Below, piece after piece: positions 41,515-50,489 of a stretch of DNA of 64,000 nucleotides. The notes under the pieces are model-generated. The model searched no databases, was not told the origin of the DNA, and saw only the letters and a program-made list of their open reading frames with translations. The DNA comes from Bacteroidales bacterium (GTDB lineage Bacteria; Bacteroidota; Bacteroidia; Bacteroidales; Tenuifilaceae), in assembly GCA_013141385.1 (NCBI GenBank), contig JABFRB010000002.1:463298-527297 (forward strand). Reading direction: 5' to 3'. The first letter of the stretch is position 1. The number at the start of each line of letters is the position of its first letter. Made by a program: the position numbers and the translations under genes.

Positions 41515-42987
41515 TTACTTTTTCTTTGGACTTGTAGTTTTCGTTTTTTTATTGCTAACAGTTTCTTTTTTAGTACTAACAGATTTTGCTTTTGCAATCT
41601 CTTTAATTTTCTTGGTTTTAGAAACAGTTACATTTTTACTCTTCCCTGAACTAACCTTTTTTTCAACCTGTTTGTTCACTACCTTATCTTTATTGAGATT
41701 TTTTTGTTGCAATTTTTTTAATTCTTCTACCCTATCTAAAAGAATTTTAAGCATACTATCGATCTCTTCAGGTTTAACATTCGAAATTGGGGCTAGCTCC
41801 TTAATTTTATTGTCAATCCTGAGAGTAAAATCACTTAGTATATTCATAAAATTGATGAACGCTTCGTAGGGTGTATCGTAAGGGTTGAAATACTTATGAA
41901 CATCACCATCGCTAAACCACTTGGTGCACATGTAATAGAAATGATCGCTGGTTTGGAGGTATTTCCAATCACGATGAATATTTTCATCGTTTATTAGATT
42001 TATTTTTTTAGCAAGGGAATATAGGTTGTTGAATGCTTCATCCTGAAGATCGTTTCCAAGCCATGCTGTTAAATCTCTCTCTTCATCAGCCCATGAGATG
42101 GGATGGGGAACATGAAGTGCTGAAACGGGTTGATGCTTTTCGGCTGCCTCCGTTGGAGTTAAAAACTCAAAGTTACTCTGACTAAACACCATACGTGGCA
42201 GAGAGCGCATAAAATCGAAAATACCTGTTTCTGCCCATTGGTGTTCCCCAAAGGTTTCATAATCCATGAAAAGGTTTACAATCTCTTCACGAGGCTCAAT
42301 GTTTTTTAGCCACGAAACATATTTCTCGGCGGTTAATGGCCATTCACTCCAACCTTGGTTTGAGAATCGGAAAGCAATATCATCACTTAATCTAAAGTTT
42401 TTAAGTAGAAGTTTTAATTTAGGGTTAATTGCATTTGTATATAAATAGTTTGAACTTTTCCAGCCAAGTATATGTTTTGCCCCTTCGGTGAGCATAGCTT
42501 TGTAACCCATATCTGCTACAATGGAACCAATCTCATCGGAGTAGATAAGCTCAGTGTTTCGGAATGATTTTGGTTTTTGTCCGAACAGCTCCTCAATCCT
42601 TTTACTTTGAGCTGAAACCTGTTTTTCAAACTCGTTGCGATTTTTAAGTGAAGATAGCGAGTGTGAGTATGTCTCTGCCAGAAACTCAACACAACCTGTT
42701 TCTGCCAATCTTTGGAAACTTTTTAGAATTTCTGGTGCATACATTTCGAACTGATCTAATGCTGTACCTGAAATAGAGTAAGAAATTTTAAATCGCGATC
42801 CAAATTCATTAATTAGATCGAGCATTAGATTGTTTGTAGGCAGATAGCATTTTTCTGCAACCTTTTTCATAATTGAACGATTTGAAAAATCGTCGAAATA
42901 GTTATGATCTTCCCCAATATCGAAGAAGCGATATCTGCGGAGTCTAAATGGTTGATGAACCTGAAAGTAGAAACAGATTGTCTTCAT
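41515..42987 (-). CDS. GH57 family glycoside hydrolase (alpha-amylase type)
   Basis: The 490-residue protein has a GH57 (beta/alpha)7 barrel: F-Y-F-Q-V-H-Q-P-F-R-L at the start, F-L-A-E-T-Y-S-H-S-L, the likely nucleophile in R-N-T-E-L-I-Y-S-D-E, and an acid in F-M-D-Y-E-T-F-G-E-H-Q. The core ends near residue 420. A ~65-residue tail follows, extremely rich in K, S, T and V (K-K-V-S-S-G-K-S-K-N, ending T-T-S-P-K-K-K), which looks disordered and histone-like. It probably trims or rearranges glycogen. It is 28 bases from each neighbour in the operon. Confidence 0.92.
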   Translation of the reverse strand: MKTICFYFQVHQPFRLRRYRFFDIGEDHNYFDDFSNRSIMKKVAEKCYLPTNNLMLDLINEFGSRFKISYSISGTALDQFEMYAPEILKSFQRLAETGCVEFLAETYSHSLSSLKNRNEFEKQVSAQSKRIEELFGQKPKSFRNTELIYSDEIGSIVADMGYKAMLTEGAKHILGWKSSNYLYTNAINPKLKLLLKNFRLSDDIAFRFSNQGWSEWPLTAEKYVSWLKNIEPREEIVNLFMDYETFGEHQWAETGIFDFMRSLPRMVFSQSNFEFLTPTEAAEKHQPVSALHVPHPISWADEERDLTAWLGNDLQDEAFNNLYSLAKKINLINDENIHRDWKYLQTSDHFYYMCTKWFSDGDVHKYFNPYDTPYEAFINFMNILSDFTLRIDNKIKELAPISNVKPEEIDSMLKILLDRVEELKKLQQKNLNKDKVVNKQVEKKVSSGKSKNVTVSKTKKIKEIAKAKSVSTKKETVSNKKTKTTSPKKK

Positions 42988-43015
42988 TATGTTTTAAATT
43001 ATTGAATTACAAATT

Positions 43016-44296
43016 TTATAAAATAGAATCGTAGACTTCTTTAACCCCTTCGGCGGCATTTTCCCATTTTAGGTTATTTACCTCTTCTTGACCGTACTTA
43101 ATAAAGAAATCGGATAAGGCTTTATAGTTGAGAAGGCCATAAATACTATCGGCCATGGCATCGATATCCCAGAAATCGATTTTTAAAGCATACTTGAGGA
43201 TTTCAGAAACCCCTGATTGTTTTGAAATTATAACAGGTACGTTCGATCTCATTGCTTCAAGAGGACTAATCCCAAATGGCTCAGATACTGATGGCATTAC
43301 GTAAACATCACTCATTTGAAACATCCTGTTTACATCTGGACCCTTGAGAAATCCAGTAAAATGGAATTTGTGAGATATTCCAAGTTCAGCCACACGTCGA
43401 ATCATGCGATTAAGCATATCGCCGCTACCAGCCATAACGAAACGTACATTATCATTTTTCTTGAGAACTTTATTTGCAGCTTCAACAAAATAGTCGGGTC
43501 CTTTTTGGAATGTTACCCTACCTAAAAAAGTAACAATTTTTTCTGGCAGCACTTTGTTACTATTAACGATGTTATAATCAGCAATGAAATCTACAGCATT
43601 ATGAATGGTAACAACTTTTTCTTCTGGGATCCCATACCTAGTAATTACGATGTTTCGAGTGAGGTTACTAACAGTGATAACTTTGTCAGCTACCTCCATT
43701 CCACGTCGTTCAATCTCATAAACGTTTTGGTTCACATTTTCTCCACTTCTGTCGAATTCAGTGGCATGAACATGCACTATGAGCGGCTTACCCGAGACCA
43801 TTTTTGCTACAATTCCAGCAGGGTAAGTTAGCCAGTCGTGAGCGTGAATGACATCAAAATTTTTTAATAGAGCAAGATTAGAGGCTATTAGCGCATATCG
43901 TGTTACCTCTTCCATGAGGTTAATACTATATTTTCCTGAGAACCTGAATTTTCTGGTTGTTGTAGATTCTTTAGTTAGCGTTTTTTCACGTTCAGATTGC
44001 TCCAAAAGTTTTTGGAATTCCTCTGGATCAATATAAGGAACAATGTTAGAGCTTATTTCGAGGTATTGAACCTTTTTCCAAAACTCCTCCATCTCAATAT
44101 TTGTATGGCTAACATCAATATCTTCAGCAGCAACTAAACGGATGGATGATTTATCCTCATCTCCGAATGCTTTTGGTACAACAAAAATCACTTCAACATT
44201 CTTCTTTGCCAAACCTCGTGTTAGTCCGAAGCAGGCCGTACCTAATCCACCCGTAATATGTGGTGGAAACTCCCACCCAAACATCAAAACTTTCAT
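43016..44296 (-). CDS. GT4-type glycosyltransferase, glycogen-synthase-like
   Basis: The 426-residue protein has the GT-B start M-F-G-W-E-F-P-P-H-I-T-G-G-L-G and I-H-A-H-D-W-L-T-Y-P. The C-terminal half has F-L-G-R-V-T-F-Q-K-G-P-D-Y and the E-P-F-G-I-S-P-L-E-A nucleotide-sugar motif. It resembles glycogen synthases and could provide priming or an alternative ADP- or UDP-glucose transferase. It lies 9 bases after the debranching enzyme gene. Confidence 0.9.
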   Translation of the reverse strand: MKVLMFGWEFPPHITGGLGTACFGLTRGLAKKNVEVIFVVPKAFGDEDKSSIRLVAAEDIDVSHTNIEMEEFWKKVQYLEISSNIVPYIDPEEFQKLLEQSEREKTLTKESTTTRKFRFSGKYSINLMEEVTRYALIASNLALLKNFDVIHAHDWLTYPAGIVAKMVSGKPLIVHVHATEFDRSGENVNQNVYEIERRGMEVADKVITVSNLTRNIVITRYGIPEEKVVTIHNAVDFIADYNIVNSNKVLPEKIVTFLGRVTFQKGPDYFVEAANKVLKKNDNVRFVMAGSGDMLNRMIRRVAELGISHKFHFTGFLKGPDVNRMFQMSDVYVMPSVSEPFGISPLEAMRSNVPVIISKQSGVSEILKYALKIDFWDIDAMADSIYGLLNYKALSDFFIKYGQEEVNNLKWENAAEGVKEVYDSIL

Positions 44297-44305
44297 GCAA
44301 TAATT

Positions 44306-46249
44306 TTATTTGCTATACTTTTCTATCATTCTTATAATTCTAATAATCTCAGCAACGCTCCATGCTTGCGATATCGCACCGTTAGGACGTTGTGGAGGAT
44401 CACCATCGTAAACCTCTGCTATGGAGCATATTCCGTAATGGGAAATTTCCTCTTTCATGGATTCTACAAGTTTCTTGGCTAATGGTAATGCCGATTTTTC
44501 ATCTATTTTGAAATATGCTTCCATGAAATGACCGAGTAGCCATGGCCATGCAGTTCCTTGATGGTATGCCAAATCCCTATTTACATGATTTCCTTCATAC
44601 CTACCTTTGTAAGCGGGATTTTTGGGTGCTAGAGTACGTAAACCTTTCGGCGTTAAAAGCTCACGTTCAATAACTTTTATAACAGCCCGTTTCATTTCTT
44701 CGGTGATTGGGCTATATGGGAGTGATGCAGCAAAGACTTGATTTGGTCTAACAAATAGGTTTTGACCTCCCTCATCTACATAATCTGCCAAATAGTTCTT
44801 TTGTTCATTCCAAAACACTTCGCAGAATGATTTTTTCGATAGTTCAGCAATAGGCAACCATTCCTTAACAAATTTGTTATCCTTATTGGCGATTGCAAGT
44901 TCAATAGTAAACATAATTGCATTATACCAAAGAGCATTAATATCAACTGCATAGCCTGTGCGTGGAGTTACCGGTTTCCCATCTACAATTGCATCCATCC
45001 ATGTTAGGGCAAAACCTTTATCTCCAAGCCAAATTAGCCCATTATCATGCATCTTAATATTAAAGGGAAGTCCATTTTTATAGCCTAAAAGGATGGCCTT
45101 CATTTTCTTCCCATAGTCCTTCCAAATTTCGCTTGTTTTACCAGTGTATTCTGAATACTTCTGCAGCGACCAAAAAAACCATAATGGTGCATCAACTGAA
45201 TTAAAAGCTGCCGCTTTTGCTCTTCCAACATTGGGAAATAGTCCATTCTTCATTTCTGATGACATAGAATCGAGTACTGCTTTACACGATTTTGGATCAT
45301 CTATACCAAGAGTTAATCCAGGAAGTGATATGAAAGTATCGCGTCCCCAACGTCCAAACCAAGGATAACCAGCAATAATATGAGTACTTTTTTCTTGTTG
45401 AACGGTAAACTGCTCTGCTGCATTCTTCAAACAGTTCTCGAAGCTATTTTTGGGTGGTCTTTTTGATAGTTCGGTGTTGAATTTTTTAGTGAGCGAACTA
45501 GGAACTACTTCTGATGTAGACGCAGAGAAGATAATGCTCTCGCCCTTCTTTATGGTCACTTCAAAATAGCCGGGAACAAAGAGATCTTCATGACCTTCAT
45601 ATCCTCTCTTTAACTCTTCTAGGTATTCAATATTATAATACCAATCAGGGGAAGGGACATAATCGCTTTTTTTGTTTATCTGCATATGAAGGTACGGAAA
45701 TCCTGCATATAATCGGCATCGGATTCCGTTTGGAATCTCCTTGTATTTTGTATCAGCCCCCATGTTTGCCTTGCTTAGACTATGGGCATTTCTAAAAGCA
45801 AGGAAAGGTTTAATCCTTATTTTAGTGGGACTATGAGCATCAACAAGTGTGTAACGAATAATAAACTGTTCTTCGTTGTGAACAAAAAGAAGTTCCTTTT
45901 TAAGTATTACGCCACCAACCCTATAAGTAAGCGTGGGGGTTGGTTCATAATCGAAATCGATTATGTATTTATGCCCTCTTGGTTCGTATATTCCTGGGTA
46001 ACGATGAATACCTAAATTAAAGGATTGTCCTCTTTGAATTATCGTATCATCAACACATGAGAGGAGAACATGTGGTTCTCTGTCGAATTGTTCTAATGGG
46101 AGAACCATTAAACCATGATACTTTCGAGTATTACATAGCACAATGGTTGTACTAAAAAATCCCCCAGCACGATTTGTACTAAGAATTTCACGATTTAGTG
46201 AATATTCAAGATTTACTAATTCGTTTTTATCGAATAATAAATACTTCAT
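44306..46249 (-). CDS. Glycogen debranching enzyme (amylo-alpha-1,6-glucosidase)
   Basis: The 647-residue protein has an N-terminal GDE_N-type domain (about 1-260, with S-T-N-R-A-G-G-F-F-S-T). A C-terminal (alpha/alpha)6 GDE_C domain follows, with A-G-Y-P-W-F-G-R-W-G-R-D-T-F-I-S-L-P-G-L, then W-L-G-D-K-G-F-A-L-T-W-M-D-A and A-Y-H-Q-G-T-A-W-P-W. It is first in the operon and removes alpha-1,6 branches so that the phosphorylase can continue. Confidence 0.95.
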   Translation of the reverse strand: MKYLLFDKNELVNLEYSLNREILSTNRAGGFFSTTIVLCNTRKYHGLMVLPLEQFDREPHVLLSCVDDTIIQRGQSFNLGIHRYPGIYEPRGHKYIIDFDYEPTPTLTYRVGGVILKKELLFVHNEEQFIIRYTLVDAHSPTKIRIKPFLAFRNAHSLSKANMGADTKYKEIPNGIRCRLYAGFPYLHMQINKKSDYVPSPDWYYNIEYLEELKRGYEGHEDLFVPGYFEVTIKKGESIIFSASTSEVVPSSLTKKFNTELSKRPPKNSFENCLKNAAEQFTVQQEKSTHIIAGYPWFGRWGRDTFISLPGLTLGIDDPKSCKAVLDSMSSEMKNGLFPNVGRAKAAAFNSVDAPLWFFWSLQKYSEYTGKTSEIWKDYGKKMKAILLGYKNGLPFNIKMHDNGLIWLGDKGFALTWMDAIVDGKPVTPRTGYAVDINALWYNAIMFTIELAIANKDNKFVKEWLPIAELSKKSFCEVFWNEQKNYLADYVDEGGQNLFVRPNQVFAASLPYSPITEEMKRAVIKVIERELLTPKGLRTLAPKNPAYKGRYEGNHVNRDLAYHQGTAWPWLLGHFMEAYFKIDEKSALPLAKKLVESMKEEISHYGICSIAEVYDGDPPQRPNGAISQAWSVAEIIRIIRMIEKYSK

Positions 46250-46610
46250 ATCTTTTAATCTTTAGAGTAAATATTATATAATAACCTATATGTTATGAAG
46301 AAGTTCAGTTCCCAATTAACAGTAATCAGAAGAATAAAGGAGAAAAATTAATTATTTGAATCACAAATTATTAAAATGCCTCCCATGAATCTTATAAAAA
46401 ACGACAAAATAAGATGCCCACTTCGACCTCGTAAAAGGGATTTTTTAACAAAACAAGTTAGGCTTTTTTATGATTATGATTATCGAAATTCCTTTTAAAT
46501 TTTGGTTAACTTTGCGTTAAACGTTGTTAATATTTTTGCGTTTTTAAGAATGCTATACTATGTAATTGTAAATAAGATTGATGTGTGTTAAACATTATAT
46601 ATGATCTCAT

Positions 46611-47795
46611 ATGAAATGGAGTTCAAAAAAAGATAAAATCTTATTTTTTCTCATCCTAATCTCTCAATTTATTTTTCAAAGCTGCATTGATCGAATTGAT
46701 AGGGTTAGCGTGGATGGATTTCTTACTGGTAATCCCAAAACCTATATTTATGTAAATAGATTTGAAGGTGATAGCCTATCTCTAATCGATTCAATTAAAA
46801 CAAACTCAAAAGGTCATTTCAAAATTAAACTTAAAGTTGAAAACCCTTATTTTGTTACAATAGGAAAGGACAGACTATTGCAACCAATTATGCTTTTAGT
46901 TCAACCAGGCGATGAGGTCAAAATTAAAGCGAGTGAGGCCGATTTATCCGATTACAGTGTTCTTGGTTCGAATGGATCTGTACAGATATGGGAACTTAAC
47001 CTAAGGCTTAATTCTACAAAATTGAAGATTGATTCCTTGAAAAGCATTTATAATTCCAACACAAACAATCCCAAAATTGATTCTGTAAAACATTTATTGG
47101 ATAGTTTGTATAACTTGAGTATTGATAGACATTGCGATTACACACACGATTTTATAAAGAATAATCCATTCTCACCAGTATCAATTTTGGCTCTTTTCCA
47201 AACTTACGACAATTCTCATCCAGTGCTTGACTATGCTAAGGACAGGAAACTCTTTAGGATGGTTGATTCATCTCTCATGTCAGTATATTCATCAAACAGT
47301 ATTGTTAAGGCATACCATTCAAAGATTCAAAAACTTGATTCACTTTACGAATTAAGGCATAAAAGGGCACTTATGTTTAAGGATGGTGAAACTTTGCCAG
47401 ATGTTGGTTATCCACTTATAAATGGAGATTATTTATTTATCAGTAATATTTGGTTTAGATATATTTTAGTAGATTTTTGGGGTGATTGGTGTAGCGTGTG
47501 TGCAAGTAATAATGAAATTTTACGTCAGATTTACAAGGAGTATGCTCCAAAAGGACTTGTTGTTATTCAAGTTTCGCTTGGAACAAATCCGGATACTTTA
47601 ATATTAAGGGCTGTAAGGGATAGTTTACCTTGGTATCATTCATATGTTGATGATTTTTATAACTCAAGATTGTTAGATACACTTAAAATATCCAGCCTAC
47701 CATCGAACTATATAACAGATAGGAGGGGAGTGATAAAAGGTGTTAATCTTAACGGGGAGAAGTTAAAATCGAAACTTACAGAGCTTTTGCCTTAG
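46611..47795 (+). CDS. TlpA/AhpC-like thioredoxin-fold lipoprotein with CxxC
   Basis: The 394-residue protein has a lipobox F-Q-S-C (about 22-25) and a DUF4369-type domain (about 30-125, P-I-M-L-L-V-Q-P-G-D-E-V-K-I). A helical middle follows. The C-terminal thioredoxin fold has an intact redox motif in D-F-W-G-D-W-C-S-V-C and the cis-proline loop S-S-L-P-S-N-Y. It is likely a periplasmic thiol:disulfide reductase. The 46250-46610 spacer before it, shared with the divergent glycogen operon, has TAACTTTG (46507-46514) and TATTTTTG boxes that may be -7 elements. Confidence 0.88.
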   Translation: MKWSSKKDKILFFLILISQFIFQSCIDRIDRVSVDGFLTGNPKTYIYVNRFEGDSLSLIDSIKTNSKGHFKIKLKVENPYFVTIGKDRLLQPIMLLVQPGDEVKIKASEADLSDYSVLGSNGSVQIWELNLRLNSTKLKIDSLKSIYNSNTNNPKIDSVKHLLDSLYNLSIDRHCDYTHDFIKNNPFSPVSILALFQTYDNSHPVLDYAKDRKLFRMVDSSLMSVYSSNSIVKAYHSKIQKLDSLYELRHKRALMFKDGETLPDVGYPLINGDYLFISNIWFRYILVDFWGDWCSVCASNNEILRQIYKEYAPKGLVVIQVSLGTNPDTLILRAVRDSLPWYHSYVDDFYNSRLLDTLKISSLPSNYITDRRGVIKGVNLNGEKLKSKLTELLP

Positions 47796-47903
47796 TGGAA
47801 GTTGAAAAAAGATTTTTATTTCGATTTGAATGATTAATTTTGTTTAGTATTGAAGAGTAAGAATTAACGGGTAATATGTTTTTGTTGAATTAAAATTTTT
47901 TAG

Positions 47904-49073
47904 ATGATGATAAATTTTTTAAGATCAAAATATCATGCAATTTGGATGCTGTTAGTATTAGTTCTTTTGAACTCGTGCAATGATAAGAATTCAGTATTGA
48001 TACATGTTAAAATTACAAGTTCAAAAGATTCTAAAGTTTTTTTAGATAAATTAGACTTCTCCAAATCAACCTATATAGATTCAGTTGATATTTCAAAGGG
48101 CGAAAATAGTTTTAGTTTTAGGGCTAAATCCATAATGGAACCAACATTCTTTGTGCTTCGAGTTAAGGACAAAGGCGCAATTACACTACTTTCAGATCCA
48201 GGAGAAAAGATGGATCTTATTATTAATGCTGATAAACTCAATGATTATTCTGTTTTGGGTTCAAAAGGATCCTTAAAGACGAAGCAACTTACAAATAAGT
48301 TGAGCGAAACCAAAAGCAAACTCTACTCACTAAGATTAAAGTATAATTTGGCTCAAGAACCAGTGGTAAAGTCAATGATTGAACAGGAATACAATGCGGC
48401 AATTGACTCTCAACGTGCTTATAACTCCCGATTCATTTGGGCAAATGCAATGTCACGGGCAAGTGTAATGGCTGTATACCAAAAGTACGATGATAATACA
48501 TATGTTCTTGATCGTGCTGAAGATCTTGTGCTATTCAAGACCGTTGCTTCAACATTAAAAGCACTTTACCCTAATTCGGATTATACAAAAGGAATGATTG
48601 CAGAAATCCATAAAATAGAGGGAATTATTCGAGGTAGTAGTATTAATAGCATAATAAACCAAGCGGTTACAACCATTCCGGATATAGCATTACCTAACCC
48701 TCAAGGAGATATAGTTAAACTTTCGACGCTTAAAGGGAAAGTAATTCTTCTTGGCTTTTGGGGATCGTGGGATCAAACAAGTCTTTTAGATAACAGGGAA
48801 TTACTTAATATATATGCTCAATTTAAAAACAAGGGTTTTGAAATTTATCAAGTTTCTCTTGATACTAATCGCAGCGAATGGCTAAATGCAATTGAATCAG
48901 CAAGTTTGCCTTGGGCGAATGTATGTGAGTTAAATCCCAAAGGTTCATCGTATGCCTTAACCTATAATATTACACAAATACCTGCTAATTACCTTATTGA
49001 TAGAAATCATACTATTATAGGGAAAAATCTTTTTGGGGATAATTTAATAAAAGAACTTCGCAAAGTACTATAA
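47904..49073 (+). CDS. TlpA-like lipoprotein paralog lacking the CxxC motif
   Basis: The 389-residue protein is built like its upstream neighbour: lipobox L-N-S-C, DUF4369-type domain (L-L-S-D-P-G-E-K-M-D-L), helical middle, and thioredoxin fold. Both share the phrase D-Y-S-V-L-G-S-x-G-S. But where W-C-x2-C should be, this one reads G-F-W-G-S-W-D-Q-T-S, so both redox cysteines are gone. The cis-proline loop (Q-I-P-A-N-Y) is kept. It is probably a binding or scaffolding version rather than a redox enzyme. It lies 108 bases after the intact copy. Confidence 0.85.
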   Translation: MMINFLRSKYHAIWMLLVLVLLNSCNDKNSVLIHVKITSSKDSKVFLDKLDFSKSTYIDSVDISKGENSFSFRAKSIMEPTFFVLRVKDKGAITLLSDPGEKMDLIINADKLNDYSVLGSKGSLKTKQLTNKLSETKSKLYSLRLKYNLAQEPVVKSMIEQEYNAAIDSQRAYNSRFIWANAMSRASVMAVYQKYDDNTYVLDRAEDLVLFKTVASTLKALYPNSDYTKGMIAEIHKIEGIIRGSSINSIINQAVTTIPDIALPNPQGDIVKLSTLKGKVILLGFWGSWDQTSLLDNRELLNIYAQFKNKGFEIYQVSLDTNRSEWLNAIESASLPWANVCELNPKGSSYALTYNITQIPANYLIDRNHTIIGKNLFGDNLIKELRKVL

Positions 49074-49078
49074 ATACT

Positions 49079-49855
49079 ATGCAGGGCAAGAAAATATATT
49101 TTGCTTCAGATTTGCATCTTGGTTTACCTACCCACGAGGAAAGTCTTCCTCGTGAAAAATTATTCATACAATGGCTAGATCGTATTAAACCTGATACTGC
49201 TGAACTTTACTTGCTTGGAGATATTTTTGATTTTTGGTTTGAATATAGTCGCGTAGTACCAAGGGGTTACAATCGTTTTATTGGAAAAATCGCTGAATTC
49301 ACTGATTCTGGTATCCCTGTCTATTTTTTCAGTGGAAACCATGATGTTTGGATGTTCGACTACTTTCAGAAGGAACTCGGGGTTGAGGTACATCATAAAC
49401 CGCTTATTAAGGAAATACTCAATAAACGATTTTTTCTTGCCCATGGAGATGGACTTGGCGCAGGAGACAGAGGTTACAAACTATTAAAATCAATTTTTAC
49501 AAATCCCGCTCTCCAATGGCTGTTCGCTAGGTTGCATCCGAATTTTTCGTTATGGTTTGGCAACCAATGGTCGGTTAGCAGTAGATATTCAAAAGAAATT
49601 ACACATACCTTCAAGGGAGAAGATGAATTAATAACAAAATTCACCCGCTCAGTTCTGGAAAAAGAACATTTCGATTATTTTATTTTTGGTCATTGGCATT
49701 CACCCATAATTTTCCCCTTAAATAGTTCATCAAATCTAATAATTCTGGGTGATTGGTTGGTTAGTAATACCTATTCAGTTTGGGATGGTGAGCAATTTAA
49801 ACTCATGAAATTCAACAATACGGGTGAAGATGTTGTTTTAAGTGTAGCCAGATAG
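49079..49855 (+). CDS. lpxH: UDP-2,3-diacylglucosamine diphosphatase
   Basis: Lipid A pathway: hydrolyses UDP-2,3-diacylglucosamine to lipid X. The 258-residue metallophosphatase has S-D-L-H-L-G, L-G-D-I-F-D-F-W-F, S-G-N-H-D-V-W-M, L-A-H-G-D-G and F-G-H-W-H-S-P, all metal-binding blocks in order. It begins 5 bases after the TlpA-like gene stop. Confidence 0.92.
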   Translation: MQGKKIYFASDLHLGLPTHEESLPREKLFIQWLDRIKPDTAELYLLGDIFDFWFEYSRVVPRGYNRFIGKIAEFTDSGIPVYFFSGNHDVWMFDYFQKELGVEVHHKPLIKEILNKRFFLAHGDGLGAGDRGYKLLKSIFTNPALQWLFARLHPNFSLWFGNQWSVSSRYSKEITHTFKGEDELITKFTRSVLEKEHFDYFIFGHWHSPIIFPLNSSSNLIILGDWLVSNTYSVWDGEQFKLMKFNNTGEDVVLSVAR

Positions 49856-49890
49856 TTGGTAATTACACATTAAAAAACAAGATCCCATAA

Positions 49891-50478
49891 ATGAACTTCT
49901 TAGCACACCTATACCTTTCTGGATCGGATGTTGAAGTTCGGTTAGGTAATTTTATTGGTGATTACGTTAAAGGGAAGAGTTACAGTCAATACCCTGAAGG
50001 CGTTCAAAAGGGAATAACCTTGCATCGTGATATTGATTCCTTTACTGATAAACATCTCTCAACCCAAGAATGTATACATTTACTTCGCCCCGGGTATGGT
50101 AAGTATGCTGGGGTTGTTGTAGATGTTCTGTTCGATTATGTGTTAGCGAATGAGTGGTATCGATACTCTGAGTCTAATCTTAAATCGTATACTCGGAGGT
50201 TTTACTTACAAATGGTTCTAAAATATACCCTTCTCCCTGTTCGAGTTAGAGAATTCCTTCCATTTATGATTCAAAGTAATAGACTATACAGTTATCGAAC
50301 CAAAGAGGGTTTGGGTAAAGCAATTGAGATAATGAGTTCTGTAACCTCATTGCCCAGCAAACCGGGATATGCAATTGAAACTCTGAATTTAAACTACGAA
50401 AAGATATTCTTTAATTTCAATACACTTTTCCCCGAAATGATTGCATTTGTTGGTGACAAATATGATATCAAATTCTAA
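49891..50478 (+). CDS. acpH: Acyl carrier protein phosphodiesterase-like protein
   Basis: The 195-residue protein starts M-N-F-L-A-H-L-Y-L-S and continues G-N-F-I-G-D-Y-V-K-G, H-R-D-I-D-S-F-T-D-K-H and V-V-V-D-V-L-F-D-Y. These match the AcpH/HD-like family that removes phosphopantetheine from ACP. Whether it does so here is inferred. It lies 35 bases after lpxH and is convergent with rodA. Confidence 0.85.
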   Translation: MNFLAHLYLSGSDVEVRLGNFIGDYVKGKSYSQYPEGVQKGITLHRDIDSFTDKHLSTQECIHLLRPGYGKYAGVVVDVLFDYVLANEWYRYSESNLKSYTRRFYLQMVLKYTLLPVRVREFLPFMIQSNRLYSYRTKEGLGKAIEIMSSVTSLPSKPGYAIETLNLNYEKIFFNFNTLFPEMIAFVGDKYDIKF

Positions 50479-50489
50479 TTCGTTTTGGT

